Below, one piece after another: positions 52,205 to 61,552 of a DNA stretch of 64,000 nucleotides. This DNA is from Streptomyces sp. NBC_01317 (GTDB lineage Bacteria > Actinomycetota > Actinomycetes > Streptomycetales > Streptomycetaceae), in contig NZ_CP108393.1 in the NCBI RefSeq assembly GCF_035961655.1, positions 3,765,501 to 3,829,500 on the forward strand. Direction: 5' to 3'. Position numbers and translations under genes: made by a program. Below the pieces are notes generated by a model that saw nothing but the letters and a program-made list of their open reading frames with translations, searched no databases and had not been told where the DNA came from. The stretch's first letter is position 1. Each line of letters starts with the position of its first letter.

Positions 52205-53506
52205 TCATCGTCCGGTGCCTCCGTAGACCACCGCTTCGTCGGAGTCGCTGTCGAGGCCGAAGGCGGTGTGCACCGCACGTACCGCCTCCGTCACCTCGTC
52301 CGCACGGGTGACGACCGAGATGCGGATCTCACTGGTCGAGATCAGCTCGATGTTCACGCCCGCGTTCGACAGCGCCTCGAAGAAGCCCGCGGTCACCCCC
52401 GGGTTGGTCTTCATACCCGCGCCGACCAGCGAGATCTTGGCGATCTGGTCGTCGTACCGCAGCGAGTCGAAGCCGATCTTCGCCTTCGTCTTCTCCAGCG
52501 CGTCGATCGCCTTGCGCCCCTCGGACTTGGGCAGCGTGAACGAGATGTCGGTCAGACCGGTCGCCGCGGCGGACACGTTCTGCACGATCATGTCGATGTT
52601 GATCTCGTTGTCCGCGATGGCACGGAAGATCGTGGCGGCCTCGCCGGGCTTGTCGGGGACGCCGACGACCGTGATCTTCGCCTCGGAGGTGTCGTGGGCG
52701 ACACCGGAGATGATGGCCTGCTCCACCTTGCGGTCCCCTTGCGGTTCGTGACTGAGCGGTTCGCGATTGAGCGGTTCGTGGCTGACCCACGTGCCCGGCA
52801 GCCCCGAGAAGGAGGAGCGGACGTGGATCGGGATGTTGTAACGGCGTGCGTACTCGACACAGCGGTGCAGCAGCACCTTGGAGCCGGAACTCGCCAGCTC
52901 CAGCATGTCCTCGAACGAGATCCACTCGATCTTCCGGGCCTTCGTCACGACCCGCGGGTCGGCGGTGAAGACACCGTCGACGTCGGTGTAGATCTCACAG
53001 ACCTCGGCGTCCAGCGCGGCCGCGAGGGCGACGGCGGTGGTGTCCGAGCCGCCCCGCCCCAGGGTGGTGATGTCCTTCTTGTCCTGGGACACCCCCTGGA
53101 ATCCGGCGACGATGGCGATGTTGCCCTCGTCCAGCGCCGTACGGATCCGGCCCGGCGTGACATCGATGATGCGCGCCTTGTTGTGGACCGAGTCGGTGAT
53201 GACGCCGGCCTGGCTGCCGGTGAACGACTGGGCCTCGTGGCCCAGGTTTTTGATCGCCATGGCCAGCAGCGCCATGGAGATGCGCTCTCCCGCGGTCAGC
53301 AGCATGTCGAACTCGCGCCCGGCAGGGATCGGGGACACCTGCTCGGCGAGATCGATCAGCTCGTCCGTCGTGTCGCCCATCGCCGAGACCACGACGACGA
53401 CCTGGTGGCCGTTCTTCTTGGCGTCGACGATTCGCTTGGCGACCCGCTTGATGCCCTCGGCATCGGCTACGGAGGAGCCTCCGTACTTCTGCACGACAAG
53501 GCCCAC
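52205..53506 (-). CDS. ask: Aspartate kinase
   Basis: 433 aa. It has the kinase motif [16 protein letters not shown], a catalytic-domain [16 protein letters not shown], and two C-terminal ACT domains ([14 protein letters not shown] and [14 protein letters not shown]) for feedback regulation. GTG 53506 has GAGGAG upstream. In many Gram-positives a shorter beta subunit starts inside this gene. A 15-bp tandem repeat adds about 10 residues just before the first ACT domain. First step of the aspartate pathway, in an operon with asd. Confidence 0.96.
   Translation of the reverse strand: MGLVVQKYGGSSVADAEGIKRVAKRIVDAKKNGHQVVVVVSAMGDTTDELIDLAEQVSPIPAGREFDMLLTAGERISMALLAMAIKNLGHEAQSFTGSQAGVITDSVHNKARIIDVTPGRIRTALDEGNIAIVAGFQGVSQDKKDITTLGRGGSDTTAVALAAALDAEVCEIYTDVDGVFTADPRVVTKARKIEWISFEDMLELASSGSKVLLHRCVEYARRYNIPIHVRSSFSGLPGTWVSHEPLNREPLSHEPQGDRKVEQAIISGVAHDTSEAKITVVGVPDKPGEAATIFRAIADNEINIDMIVQNVSAAATGLTDISFTLPKSEGRKAIDALEKTKAKIGFDSLRYDDQIAKISLVGAGMKTNPGVTAGFFEALSNAGVNIELISTSEIRISVVTRADEVTEAVRAVHTAFGLDSDSDEAVVYGGTGR
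52741..52785. repeat. Three 15-bp tandem repeats inside ask
   Basis: GCGGTTCGTGACTGA, GCGGTTCGCGATTGA and GCGGTTCGTGGCTGA are contiguous and in frame, encoding [18 protein letters not shown] residues. Confidence 0.92.
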
Positions 53507-53962
53507 GTGCGCTCCTCGCTCAATCCGTCACTACTGTCGGCTCAGTCTAACGAGCGGCCGTACGACGCCCCTGCTATATCACATCGTGAGATGTCCCGCT
53601 CACTGGATGATCACCGGGGGTCGGCGCGGCCGCTCGGTGAGCATGCATGCCCGCGATCACCGGGGCCACGCGGAACGTAACCCACGTCACATCACAAAAC
53701 GGCGAGTCGAACCTACGCGAGGGTCGTACGCGAGTGTGGCGAGTGTTGTACGCGAGGGTTGTACGGGAACGCGTCTCGATCGGACGGCTCTGGCATTGCG
53801 TGAGCATCACAATCCCCCGGGCGGGTCTCATTTCTTGATCATGGGACGGCAAAGAAACGTATTTTCGGTCAACCAACAGAATCCGCCAGCATCTGCGTGT
53901 CGCCGAACGGTGAACGTCGGGCGGGGGGACCGTTGTTCACCGAGACCCAGAGGAACCGTTTC
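53507..53962. promoter_or_regulatory. Divergent region between ask and the lipoprotein gene
   Basis: 456 bp without a supported gene. Includes an ACATCGTGAGATGT palindrome near the ask start, a GTACGCGAGGGT repeat cluster (53713-53762) and GTGAGCATCAC (53800-53810). Confidence 0.5.
53713..53762. repeat. Short repeats of GTACGCGAGKGT
   Basis: CTACGCGAGGGTC, GTACGCGAGTGTG, a partial GGCGAGTGTT and GTACGCGAGGGTT lie within 50 bp, about 200 bp upstream of the lipoprotein start. Confidence 0.7.
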
Positions 53963-54805
53963 ATGCGCAGCACCACCACTGCCCGTACCACCACTGCCCG
54001 TACCACCCTCGCGGGCAGCGCCCTCGTCCGCCGTACCGCCGTCGCCGCGTCCGCGCTCTCCCTCGCCCTGCTGGTCGGCGCCTGCGGCGGCTCCGACGAC
54101 AGCTCGGCCGACTCCGACAAGAAGGCCGGCAAGTCCGCCGACAAGTCCAAGGCGAGCGCCGCGGCCAAGCCCGCGGCGGACGCCGCCGACGCCACCGCGC
54201 TGTCCCAGGCCGAGCTGGACAAGCTGGCACTGGTCGAGGGCGATGTGAAGGGCTACAAGATCGCCAAGGCCTCTGCGGCCGACATCGCCATCGGGAAGGG
54301 CATCACCACCGACAACGAGGCGTGCGCCCCACTGGTCGACGTCCTGGGCTTCCGGCCGTTGGGCAAGCCCGCCGCGTCGTCGCCCGTCAGGCTCACCAGC
54401 GTCCCGGAGAAGCCGGGCGCCGACGCCTCGCCCGAGGACGCGCTGGCAGCCCTCGGCAACATGACGATCGCCGCCGAGACCCTCAACTCGTACGCCGGTC
54501 AGGGCGCCCCGGAGGCGCTGGAGGCGCTGAGCGCGGCGGGCAAGGCGTGCGCGGGAGGCTTCACGTACACCGCCGACGGCGAGAAGACGAAGGTCACGAA
54601 GGTCGCCCCGGCCACCTACACGGCCGGCGACGAGGCGGTCGCCTTCACCGTGACCTCGGAGGTGGAGGGCGAGGCCACCTCGTCCCCGCTGGTGGCCGTG
54701 CGCAAGGACGGCCTGCTCGCGACCTTCATGTCGATCAGCCTGGCCGGCGGCGAGACCAAGCAGCCCAAGGACATCATCGACGCGCAGCTGGCCAAGCTCG
54801 GCTGA
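53963..54805 (+). CDS. Secreted lipoprotein of unknown function
   Basis: 280 aa from ATG 53963, with GAGGAA 8 bases upstream. The leader has a Thr/Arg-rich N-region (TTTARTTTARTT), a hydrophobic core and a lipobox LVGAC. A Ser/Asp/Lys/Ala linker follows, then a globular domain of about 190 residues with two Cys (NEACAPL, GKACAGG) that may form a disulfide. Anchored on the outer face of the membrane. I do not recognise a function. Confidence 0.82.
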   Translation: MRSTTTARTTTARTTLAGSALVRRTAVAASALSLALLVGACGGSDDSSADSDKKAGKSADKSKASAAAKPAADAADATALSQAELDKLALVEGDVKGYKIAKASAADIAIGKGITTDNEACAPLVDVLGFRPLGKPAASSPVRLTSVPEKPGADASPEDALAALGNMTIAAETLNSYAGQGAPEALEALSAAGKACAGGFTYTADGEKTKVTKVAPATYTAGDEAVAFTVTSEVEGEATSSPLVAVRKDGLLATFMSISLAGGETKQPKDIIDAQLAKLG

Positions 54806-54828
54806 TCGCCTCCCGGCAGAACTCGCAC

Positions 54829-54855
54829 CCCGTCCCGGCGTCGCGCCGGGACGGG
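54829..54855 (+). terminator. Terminator after the lipoprotein gene
   Basis: CCCGTCCCGGCG-TCG-CGCCGGGACGGG is a perfect 12-bp stem with a 3-base loop, 23 bp after the stop. Confidence 0.88.
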
Positions 54856-54879
54856 TTCGCGCCGGTGTGCGGCTGGTTG

Positions 54880-55149
54880 GCGGCGGCGGAGAGGGCGGGT
54901 ACGGGGGTGTCCGCCGCGCCCCTCGCCGCCGCCTGGACCAGTACGCCGCCGGCCACCACCAGGCCGCGCGCGGTGAGCGCGCCCATGGCGAGGGCGGTAC
55001 GGCGTACGCGCCGGGCGTGTTCGGTACGGCGTGTCGTGGGGAACGCGGCGGTGGAGAGGGTCGTGCAGGCGGGCGCGGTCGTCGGGCCGGTCGCGCGTGT
55101 CGCACGTTTCACACGCTTCACACGTCCTGGCACGAGCGATCGAGTCCAT
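54880..55149 (-). pseudogene. Decayed, truncated paralogue of the adjacent secreted protein
   Basis: It starts GGAATGGACTCGATCG, identical over those 16 bases to the start of the intact gene at 56144. In a shifted frame it then reads VRRTALAMGALTARGLVVAGG, matching VRLTAVAMGTFAAGALVLTGG of the neighbour. The leader and the signal segment are out of frame with each other, and the beta-propeller part is missing. This is a frameshifted stub of a tandem duplicate. It fills the gap between 54806 and 55202. Confidence 0.65.
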
Positions 55150-55202
55150 TCCGACGACGTTTGTTCAACACGCAACCAAACTACCCGACCACGACCGGAG
55201 AA

Positions 55203-56144
55203 CTACCCCACCAGACCCGTGATCTTCCAGAGCGAGCCACCGCCGCTCACCACGTCCGTCGCGTAGGCGTCCCCGTTCTTGTCGACCCTGAAGAAGACGG
55301 AGTTGAGGCCGCGCAGGGTGGCGATCTCGACGGCCTGACCGGTGACCGGATTCAGCCGGGTCACCTCCGAGCCCACGGCGAAGTACACCTGCCCGTCGCT
55401 CCCGACGGAGATGGACGTCGGCTCGTACTGCTCCGTGGCGAGGCTCTTGACCGCGCCGGTGGCCAGGTCGGTCCGGAGGATGCGACCGGACATCATGTCG
55501 GCGGTGTAGGCGAGACCCTTGCCGTCGAGCGCGATGCCCTGGGAGAGCCCGAGGCCGGAGGCGACGACGCGTACGGGCCGCCCGGGCCGTACCTCGTACA
55601 ACTTCCCGGCACCACCGGTCGCGTACGTGACACCCGCCGCGCCGTGGACGACGCCGTGCAGCGGTCCCAGCCCGCCGGCCAGCAACTCCTGGGAACCGGT
55701 GGCGAGGTTCACCTTCCGCAGATTCCCGTCGAAGTCACCGACGTACGCACTGCCGTTGCCGTCCAGGTCCACCCCACGGAGATTGCCGAGGCCCCTGGCG
55801 ACGGTGGTCGTGGCGCCGGTGGCGAGCGCGACCTTGCGGAGGTCGCCGTTGACGTACGTGATGTACGCGTTGCCGCTCGCGTCGAGCACCGAGCTGACGG
55901 GCTCACCGAGACCGGAGGCGAGGGAACGGCAGGAGACGGAGGGGCAGGTGACGACGGCGGGGGCGGCGGGGGCGGCGGCGTTCGTGGCATTCGTGGCGTT
56001 CGCCGTGTTCCCGGAGAGGCCACCGGTAAGAACGAGAGCCCCGGCCGCGAAGGTCCCCATGGCGACGGCGGTGAGGCGCACGCGCCAGGTCGGTCGGGAG
56101 GTGCCGGTCGAACTTGCCGAAGAAGCAGTCACGATCGAGTCCAT
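55203..56144 (-). CDS. Secreted beta-propeller (NHL/SMP-30-like) protein
   Basis: 313 aa from ATG 56144. The N-terminal signal peptide (LTAVAMGTFAAGALVLTGGL) is followed by an Asn/Ala/Thr linker. Repeated blades follow, of the type GLGxxxGVxLDGNGxAYVxDFDGxLRKVxLATG, about five to six. No catalytic residues are evident, so it may be a lactonase-like or binding propeller. The C-terminus ends LWKITGLVG. Confidence 0.8.
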   Translation of the reverse strand: MDSIVTASSASSTGTSRPTWRVRLTAVAMGTFAAGALVLTGGLSGNTANATNATNAAAPAAPAVVTCPSVSCRSLASGLGEPVSSVLDASGNAYITYVNGDLRKVALATGATTTVARGLGNLRGVDLDGNGSAYVGDFDGNLRKVNLATGSQELLAGGLGPLHGVVHGAAGVTYATGGAGKLYEVRPGRPVRVVASGLGLSQGIALDGKGLAYTADMMSGRILRTDLATGAVKSLATEQYEPTSISVGSDGQVYFAVGSEVTRLNPVTGQAVEIATLRGLNSVFFRVDKNGDAYATDVVSGGGSLWKITGLVG

Positions 56145-56339
56145 TCCGTGTCGGGGCCGAGTGCACGACCGCACAGATGTACGGCCGTACGTGCCGATCC
56201 AGTCCGCCAGGAGCAGCCAAGGTCACCCCGCCCGCCCCCACCAGACATACGGCCCCGGGAACCCCAGAGTTCAACACCCGTCAGAAAGCGGCCGGAACAC
56301 GGTGACCGCGCGCCTCGACCACGTCGCGGGGCCGCGCGC

Positions 56340-57476
56340 TCATTGCGGCCCCAACCGGCCCAGGTTCACGTGCGTCTGCTGCGGAATCGGGCGGGCCTTG
56401 AAGCCGGCCATGGCTCGGCACTCGTCGGCGCGGCGGGCGACGTTCACCTGGGCGGGGACGGCGAGGAACGTGTCCGGTACCCGGTCGATCACCACGCCCG
56501 CGTCCTCGGCCGCGTCGTACGCCGCCATCTCCTCGCGGCAGTCCACGCACACGCCTCTGATCAGCGGCTTCACGTTGTCGGCGACGTCACACGTCATGCA
56601 GACCATGACCGCGAGATTGACGTGGGCGGGGGCGTGGAACGGCTCGGGCGGCATCTTGTTCTCCAGTCGGGTACGGGCGATCGCCCCCGGGCTCCGCAAC
56701 GGCTGCGGCAGCCCGGCGGTCAGCGAACGCACCAGGTGATCGGGGGTCGCCCCCCGCGCCAGCCACTCGGCGGCGAGGGATTCGAGCGCGGCGCACTCGC
56801 GGGCGGACAGGGTCATTCGGGGCTCGGTACGCCCGAGCCGCGCGAGGATGCGGTAGGCCTCCGAGGGGGCGGGACCGGGGGCGGTTGCGGTGCGGCCGGG
56901 CACGGACCGCGGGGGTACGGATACGGCGGCCGGCTGCGCGTTCGCAGGTGCGGGCTCAACGCGCGCGGGCTGAACGGGTAGGTCCTCCGCCCCCTCCCCC
57001 GCACGCGCCACTGCCTCCACCGCCCCGGCAACCACCGCCTCCGCCGCCCTCTTCCGGCGCTCCAGCTCGGTGAGGTCGACCCCGTGCAACCGCTGCACAA
57101 ACGCCGTCCACCAGGCATCGTCCCTGGACGTACGCGAGAAGTACGTGTGCGTCACCCAGCGGAAACTGTTGTCCTCCAGCTGGAGATGCTCCTTCACGCG
57201 CCGCAGATGCCCGGCGTCCGAGAGGAAGTTCAGCGCCTTGCCGCAGGCCTGCTGGCCGTAGTCGGCGATGTTCGCCGCGAGGGCCTTGTACCCGATCGCG
57301 GCGCCCTCGGGCAGACGATCGATGTACGCGGCGATCGCCGCTTCCCTCGTGCGCAGATGTACGAAGTCGGCCTCGCCACGCGGGCATTGGTCGGGCGCGC
57401 AGCGCTTCCCGTACCCGGGATTGGCCGGGGGGTGTGCGGGCGCGGACAGGGCAGCACTAAAATCGGCGTAAGCCAC
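56340..57476 (-). CDS. Winged-helix-like hypothetical protein with C-terminal Cys motifs
   Basis: 378 aa from GTG 57476. Residues about 35-120 resemble a winged-helix replication or regulatory domain (AAIGYKALAANIADYGQQAC, ALNFLSDAGHLRRV). The middle is Pro/Ala/Val-rich. The C-terminal part has CMTCDV and GVCVDC, a possible C-x2-C...C-x2-C zinc site. Similar Streptomyces proteins are annotated as hypothetical or MarR-like. DNA binding is inferred. Confidence 0.7.
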   Translation of the reverse strand: MAYADFSAALSAPAHPPANPGYGKRCAPDQCPRGEADFVHLRTREAAIAAYIDRLPEGAAIGYKALAANIADYGQQACGKALNFLSDAGHLRRVKEHLQLEDNSFRWVTHTYFSRTSRDDAWWTAFVQRLHGVDLTELERRKRAAEAVVAGAVEAVARAGEGAEDLPVQPARVEPAPANAQPAAVSVPPRSVPGRTATAPGPAPSEAYRILARLGRTEPRMTLSARECAALESLAAEWLARGATPDHLVRSLTAGLPQPLRSPGAIARTRLENKMPPEPFHAPAHVNLAVMVCMTCDVADNVKPLIRGVCVDCREEMAAYDAAEDAGVVIDRVPDTFLAVPAQVNVARRADECRAMAGFKARPIPQQTHVNLGRLGPQ

Positions 57477-57704
57477 GATCGAAGAGCCTCATCGATTCGT
57501 TGGTCAGGCCCCGGGGCCCGGTGTTGGCGCACCGGCCGGGGCCGCTTAATGCTCCGAACGCTAAACGCTCACCACGCTGCGACGCAAGCCGGGCACGGAA
57601 AGTCATCTCGCCTGGTCCGCGAGGGACTTGGGTGGGAGGTTGGGTTCCCACCACCTCCCACTCCTATGGGAAGAGCCCGAGCCCCGAGACCCGAAACCCG
57701 AGGC

Positions 57705-57902
57705 TCAAGCCCCGGGCCGACCTGCGTGAATCGCGTACGCGACAAACGCGACCCAGGTCCCGGCGGAGAACCCCACCTCGGGCCCCCCGCTCACCTTGGA
57801 GTCCCGGACGTGCACGATGGAGTCGCACCCGGCAACCTCAACGCAGTTGCCGCCTTCGCCGTCGCTGTAGCTGGACTTGAACCACATCAGTCGCTCACGC
57901 AT
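57705..57902 (-). CDS. DUF397 protein
   Basis: 65 aa: WFKSSYSDGEGGNCVEVA and VHVRDSKVSGGP are the DUF397 signature. It overlaps the 3' end of the XRE gene by 16 bp; an alternative ATG at 57887 would overlap by TGATG. DUF397 proteins partner with the adjacent XRE regulator (WhiJ/AbaA-type loci) and modulate development and antibiotic production in Streptomyces. Confidence 0.92.
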   Translation of the reverse strand: MRERLMWFKSSYSDGEGGNCVEVAGCDSIVHVRDSKVSGGPEVGFSAGTWVAFVAYAIHAGRPGA

Positions 57903-58702
57903 CGCTCATCCACCATCCGTTCCAGGAAACGGGCCGAGTCCTCAGTGCCGAGGGCCTCCATGCGGATCATGCTAAGGCGCTCCGTCGCCAGACTGACCTG
58001 TTCCGGCTCGGAGGTAAGTTCGCTCGCGAACGGCCCTTCTGCGAAGGCGAATCGATCGTGATCCTGATTCTCCAACAACACCATCGGACCACCGAGGGCT
58101 GCTGGGATGGCCCTCGCATACGGCAACACTTGCAGCGACACATTGCGCAGCGCCGCCGCCTCCAAGAGGTGGCGCAACTGGCCTTCACTCACCTGCGGAC
58201 CGCGCAATGCCGCCTCGTACAGAACGAAACTGAACGCCACCGGCGGCTTCCGGGTGAGAATCATCTGCCGCTCCAGACGAGCCGCAACCCGTTCCTCCAC
58301 AGTCTCCTCCGCCAGTGAAAGCGAGAAGTTCCCGATGAGGGCACGCGCATACTCCTCCGTCTGGAGCAGCCCAGGGATAAGCGCCACCTCGTAGGACCAC
58401 AGACTGATCGCCTCGCGCTCCTGCACCATGAAGTTCTGCGCCCTCGCAGGGAACCTCTCCCGCCGCAAATACTGCTTCGCCGCGCTCAGCAACCCCTCCG
58501 CCCGCAGCAAATCGTCCGCCGCGTCTAGGAGTTTCGGCGTGGGCATGCGTACACCCTGCTCCATGGCCTTGATCGTGTCCGGCGCGTAATTCGCCGCCGT
58601 CCCCAACTCCTCGCGGCTGATGCCCGCCTTCGTCCGCCAACGCTTCAACTGGTCGCCGGCATAGCGCCACGCGACCGGCGAGTGAGACCCCTCGACTGAC
58701 AC
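57887..58702 (-). CDS. XRE-family regulator with DUF5753 (WhiJ/AbaA type)
   Basis: 271 aa. The helix-turn-helix is LKRWRTKAGISREELGTAANYAPDTIKAMEQG (split here by position: about residues 18-50). The DUF5753 domain begins around FMVQEREAISLWSYEVALIPGLLQTEEYARAL. GTG 58702 is preceded by AGGAGG. It probably represses its own and the divergent HATPase promoter, with DUF397 as a modulator. Confidence 0.92.
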   Translation of the reverse strand: MSVEGSHSPVAWRYAGDQLKRWRTKAGISREELGTAANYAPDTIKAMEQGVRMPTPKLLDAADDLLRAEGLLSAAKQYLRRERFPARAQNFMVQEREAISLWSYEVALIPGLLQTEEYARALIGNFSLSLAEETVEERVAARLERQMILTRKPPVAFSFVLYEAALRGPQVSEGQLRHLLEAAALRNVSLQVLPYARAIPAALGGPMVLLENQDHDRFAFAEGPFASELTSEPEQVSLATERLSMIRMEALGTEDSARFLERMVDERCVSD

Positions 58703-58785
58703 AGCTCGAACCTCCTACTGACACACCGCGCCGTGTATCCGCTCTGTCACTCCCGAGCGTAATCATCCATCGACACACTGTGACC

Positions 58786-59232
58786 ATGATTGATGTAATC
58801 CGACGATTCGCGCGATCGACCGCGTCCGTGCCCGAGGCACGCGACTTCGCCCGGAGCGTCCTGCGCGACGCCCGCGCCTTCGACCTCGATGAAGTCCTGC
58901 TGTGCGTCTCGGAAGTGGCGACCAACGCGGTACGGCACGGGGTGCCGGTCGGCGGCGCGTTCCTGTTGATGGTGTGCGCCGACGACGAGCGCGTACGGGT
59001 GGAGTGCCACGACGCAAACCGCACCCGCCCCCGGGTGCGGCACCCCACGACCGACGACCTGCACGGACGCGGCCTGCTGCTGGTGGACGCGATCGCGTCC
59101 CGCTGGGGGGTGGGGCCGAGGCCGTTCGGAAAGTACGTGTGGTTCGAGCTGGACGTCGAGCCCCCGAGCGGCGGTCACCCGGCGTCGGACGCCGACCAGA
59201 AGGCGGAATGGACGTTGGGGTACGGGATCTGA
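58786..59232 (+). CDS. HATPase-type anti-sigma-like regulator
   Basis: 148 aa. The N box is LLCVSEVATNAVRHG, the G1 region ECHDANRTRPR and the G2 region DDLHGRGLLLVDAI. It is a stand-alone kinase-fold protein of the kind paired with XRE/DUF397 genes in Streptomyces. ATG 58786 was used; a GTG at 58780 is in frame and neither has a clear ribosome binding site. Its last 58 bp overlap the 3' end of the convergent lipoprotein gene. Confidence 0.87.
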   Translation: MIDVIRRFARSTASVPEARDFARSVLRDARAFDLDEVLLCVSEVATNAVRHGVPVGGAFLLMVCADDERVRVECHDANRTRPRVRHPTTDDLHGRGLLLVDAIASRWGVGPRPFGKYVWFELDVEPPSGGHPASDADQKAEWTLGYGI

Positions 59233-59729
59233 ACGCCCGCGTAGGCAGGCCCGTTGGGCTTGGTGGCCGGCTCGGTCACCGTTGATTTCTCGACACATGG
59301 CGTGTCCGCTTCGAAGAAGGCCTGGCCCCTGTCGCCGATGATCAGACCGATCGTGAATCCGTCGGCCGTCTTCGCGTAGATGTCGGGAGAAGCCACGCTG
59401 CGGTTCACGGAGATAATGTCGAACCCGCTCTTCTTCCAGAACCGTTCGATGACACCGAGGAAGCTGCCGCGCCGCTGTTCCGAGATGACGGTCAGCACGA
59501 CCCGTCGGCGAACCACGTCGCAGTTCCCTGCGGAGGTGTCGTCGTGGGCCCACTGGACCTCTGGCCGAATCGCTCCGAACGTGGCGTCCAGCAGCGAGTC
59601 CGAACGTTCGGCTGCCTCCTGCATGTTCATGGTGGCCGCGGCTCCCTTGTCATTTCCGGTGTTCCCGCACCCGGCGAGCAGTACGGTCGCCAGCAGCGGT
59701 GCAGGTACACGTTTCGCCAACCACTTCAT
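59175..59729 (-). CDS. Small lipoprotein, third gene of the DUF1023 operon
   Basis: 184 aa from ATG 59729, which overlaps the stop of the DUF1023 gene (ATGA). The lipobox LLAGC ends a short signal peptide. The mature part has C in AGNCDVV and DTPCVEK, and IYAKTADGFTIGLIIGDRGQ. Unrecognised family. Position after an effector-like gene suggests a surface-anchored partner or immunity protein, by inference only. Confidence 0.78.
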   Translation of the reverse strand: MKWLAKRVPAPLLATVLLAGCGNTGNDKGAAATMNMQEAAERSDSLLDATFGAIRPEVQWAHDDTSAGNCDVVRRRVVLTVISEQRRGSFLGVIERFWKKSGFDIISVNRSVASPDIYAKTADGFTIGLIIGDRGQAFFEADTPCVEKSTVTEPATKPNGPAYAGVQIPYPNVHSAFWSASDAG

Positions 59730-61552
59730 CGCCATTCCTGCGTCTCCAACTGCTCGGGCTTCCCAGCGACAATCCTGGCGATGTTTCCTGCGGACACCCG
59801 ATCCTCTTCCGGTGAGAAGTAGTTGGAATGCGCTGGTGTGGGTCCCTGTCCGTCGACAAACGGCCGGGGTCCGTCTGCGACGTGGAAGCGTCTGGCGCCG
59901 AAGGCCTGGCTCGCCGGGTCCTTGCCGAACCACAGATCGTCGTCGCCCTGGTCCGCGATATCACCTGCGGCATACGCACCTGCCGGACCGGCCACGACGA
60001 AGCCCGCGCCGCCCGCCCAAGCTTGCTGCGACGACGGAAGCTTGGTCACCGGGTCGTTCTCGGCGGCTCCGACGAAGACATGGTTCTTGCCTACGCCGAG
60101 ATCCTCAGCCTTGTCGGCACCGGTGCCCGGGCTGCCCAGAAGGACGATGTCGTCCGCGCCCGGGATCCCGCCCTCTCGTTGAGCCGCCGTACCGACCGTG
60201 AACGAGCCGTAGGAGTGGCCGATCGCCGTGAGATGCGGGTCTCTGTGGGTGTTGGTGGCGCCCAGACCGTCCATGAAAATGTTGTAGGCGGGGGCTCCTC
60301 GCGCCGCGTCGCCCTCGCCCATGACGTCCAGACTCTGAGGAGCGTCGTAGCCGAGCCACACAATCGCGGCGGAGGAGCTGTCGTGCACCCGTGCGCCCTT
60401 CGCGGTGTCAAAACCGCGATTCAGGGTCCCCTCCGCGAACTCCGCGTCGAGCTTCGTCCCCAGCCCCGGCACATACGCCGACACATTCCGCGACGTGTCC
60501 GGGTTCCCGTACGACACAATCGCGCGGCCGTTTCCCTCTGTTCCGATGCCGAGCAGGAACATCGGCACACGGCTGGGCTCGTTCAGCCTCTTCTCGATGC
60601 CCCGAAGGCCCTCCAGCTTCGTCCTCGCGTCGTCGCCGCCCTGTTTCTCCAACTGGGCGATGAGGACCGGAAGGTAGTGGCGGTTTGCCTCGTCTCGGGC
60701 CAGGGACGGGATGCCGTCCAGGTTGCCGATCAGGTCGGGGGCGACCTCCATGTAGTCGTTGCGTTGTTCCTCCGTCAGGGAGTTCCACCACGCGTGGACG
60801 GCCTGGGGAGACGTCTCCGACGGGATGCCGCGTTCCAGGTAGCGTTCCGCCGTCCCGCGGACCGTTGTCGTGTCTCGGGTGGTGTCCGCCACGGTTGCTT
60901 CGGTGACGTCCAGGCCTTTCGCGGCCTTGAGGTTGTTCAGGGCCCGGGTGTAGCGGTCGTCGATCTCCGTCGCCGATCTCACCGCCCTCGCGATGCGGTC
61001 CGCGATGGCTTGGGCCTTCGCCGCGTTCGGGTTGAGGGCGGGAGTGTCCGTCCGTAAGGGCGCTGTGTATTCGTTTGTCAGGCCTGGGAGTTGGAGCGCC
61101 TGCGTCGCGTTGCCCCTTGCTCTGCCTCCTGGGGGCTTCCCCGCGCCCAGTGCGTCGCCCAGGTACGTGTTCGCCTCCGCCGGGGGGTAGTTCACCGTGC
61201 CGTCCGGGTGGACCGTGAATCGGAGCGCTTCCGCGTCTTCCAGCGCCTCCGTCAGCTCCCGCTGCGCCCTGGTCAGTTCCGCCGACAGGCCGTTCAGTGT
61301 CGTCCTGATCAGCGCCGCCTCGGTGTGCACGTACTGGTAGTTCCTGCTCAGCCGACGCAGCCTCGCGATCGCCGCCCGCGCCGACTCGCTCTCCTGCGTC
61401 TCGCGCAGTTTCGCCGTCATCGCCCGGTCCACCGCGTCCCGGTCCGCCTCCGCCCCCGCCGACACCTCGTGCCAGCCGTCGGCCGCCTCCTCGAACTCCG
61501 AGGGTTTCAGGTCCCGTAACCGCTGCCAGGTCAGGGGGAAGTCGGTCGTCAT
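59726..61552 (-). CDS. DUF1023 alpha/beta hydrolase with WXG100-like N-terminal helices
   Basis: 608 aa from ATG 61552 (ATGA overlap with the upstream gene). The N-terminal 120 residues are helical (FEEAADGWHEVSAGAEADRD onward, with W and charged heptads), similar to ESX/WXG100-related regions. The C-terminal 250 residues are DUF1023, an alpha/beta hydrolase with the nucleophile elbow AIGHSYGSF, IVLLGSPGTG and a late candidate His in TPAHSNYF. DUF1023 proteins are abundant in Streptomyces and of unknown substrate, possibly cutinase- or lipase-like. No classical signal peptide, so export via an ESX-like route is plausible. Confidence 0.85.
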   Translation of the reverse strand: MTTDFPLTWQRLRDLKPSEFEEAADGWHEVSAGAEADRDAVDRAMTAKLRETQESESARAAIARLRRLSRNYQYVHTEAALIRTTLNGLSAELTRAQRELTEALEDAEALRFTVHPDGTVNYPPAEANTYLGDALGAGKPPGGRARGNATQALQLPGLTNEYTAPLRTDTPALNPNAAKAQAIADRIARAVRSATEIDDRYTRALNNLKAAKGLDVTEATVADTTRDTTTVRGTAERYLERGIPSETSPQAVHAWWNSLTEEQRNDYMEVAPDLIGNLDGIPSLARDEANRHYLPVLIAQLEKQGGDDARTKLEGLRGIEKRLNEPSRVPMFLLGIGTEGNGRAIVSYGNPDTSRNVSAYVPGLGTKLDAEFAEGTLNRGFDTAKGARVHDSSSAAIVWLGYDAPQSLDVMGEGDAARGAPAYNIFMDGLGATNTHRDPHLTAIGHSYGSFTVGTAAQREGGIPGADDIVLLGSPGTGADKAEDLGVGKNHVFVGAAENDPVTKLPSSQQAWAGGAGFVVAGPAGAYAAGDIADQGDDDLWFGKDPASQAFGARRFHVADGPRPFVDGQGPTPAHSNYFSPEEDRVSAGNIARIVAGKPEQLETQEWR

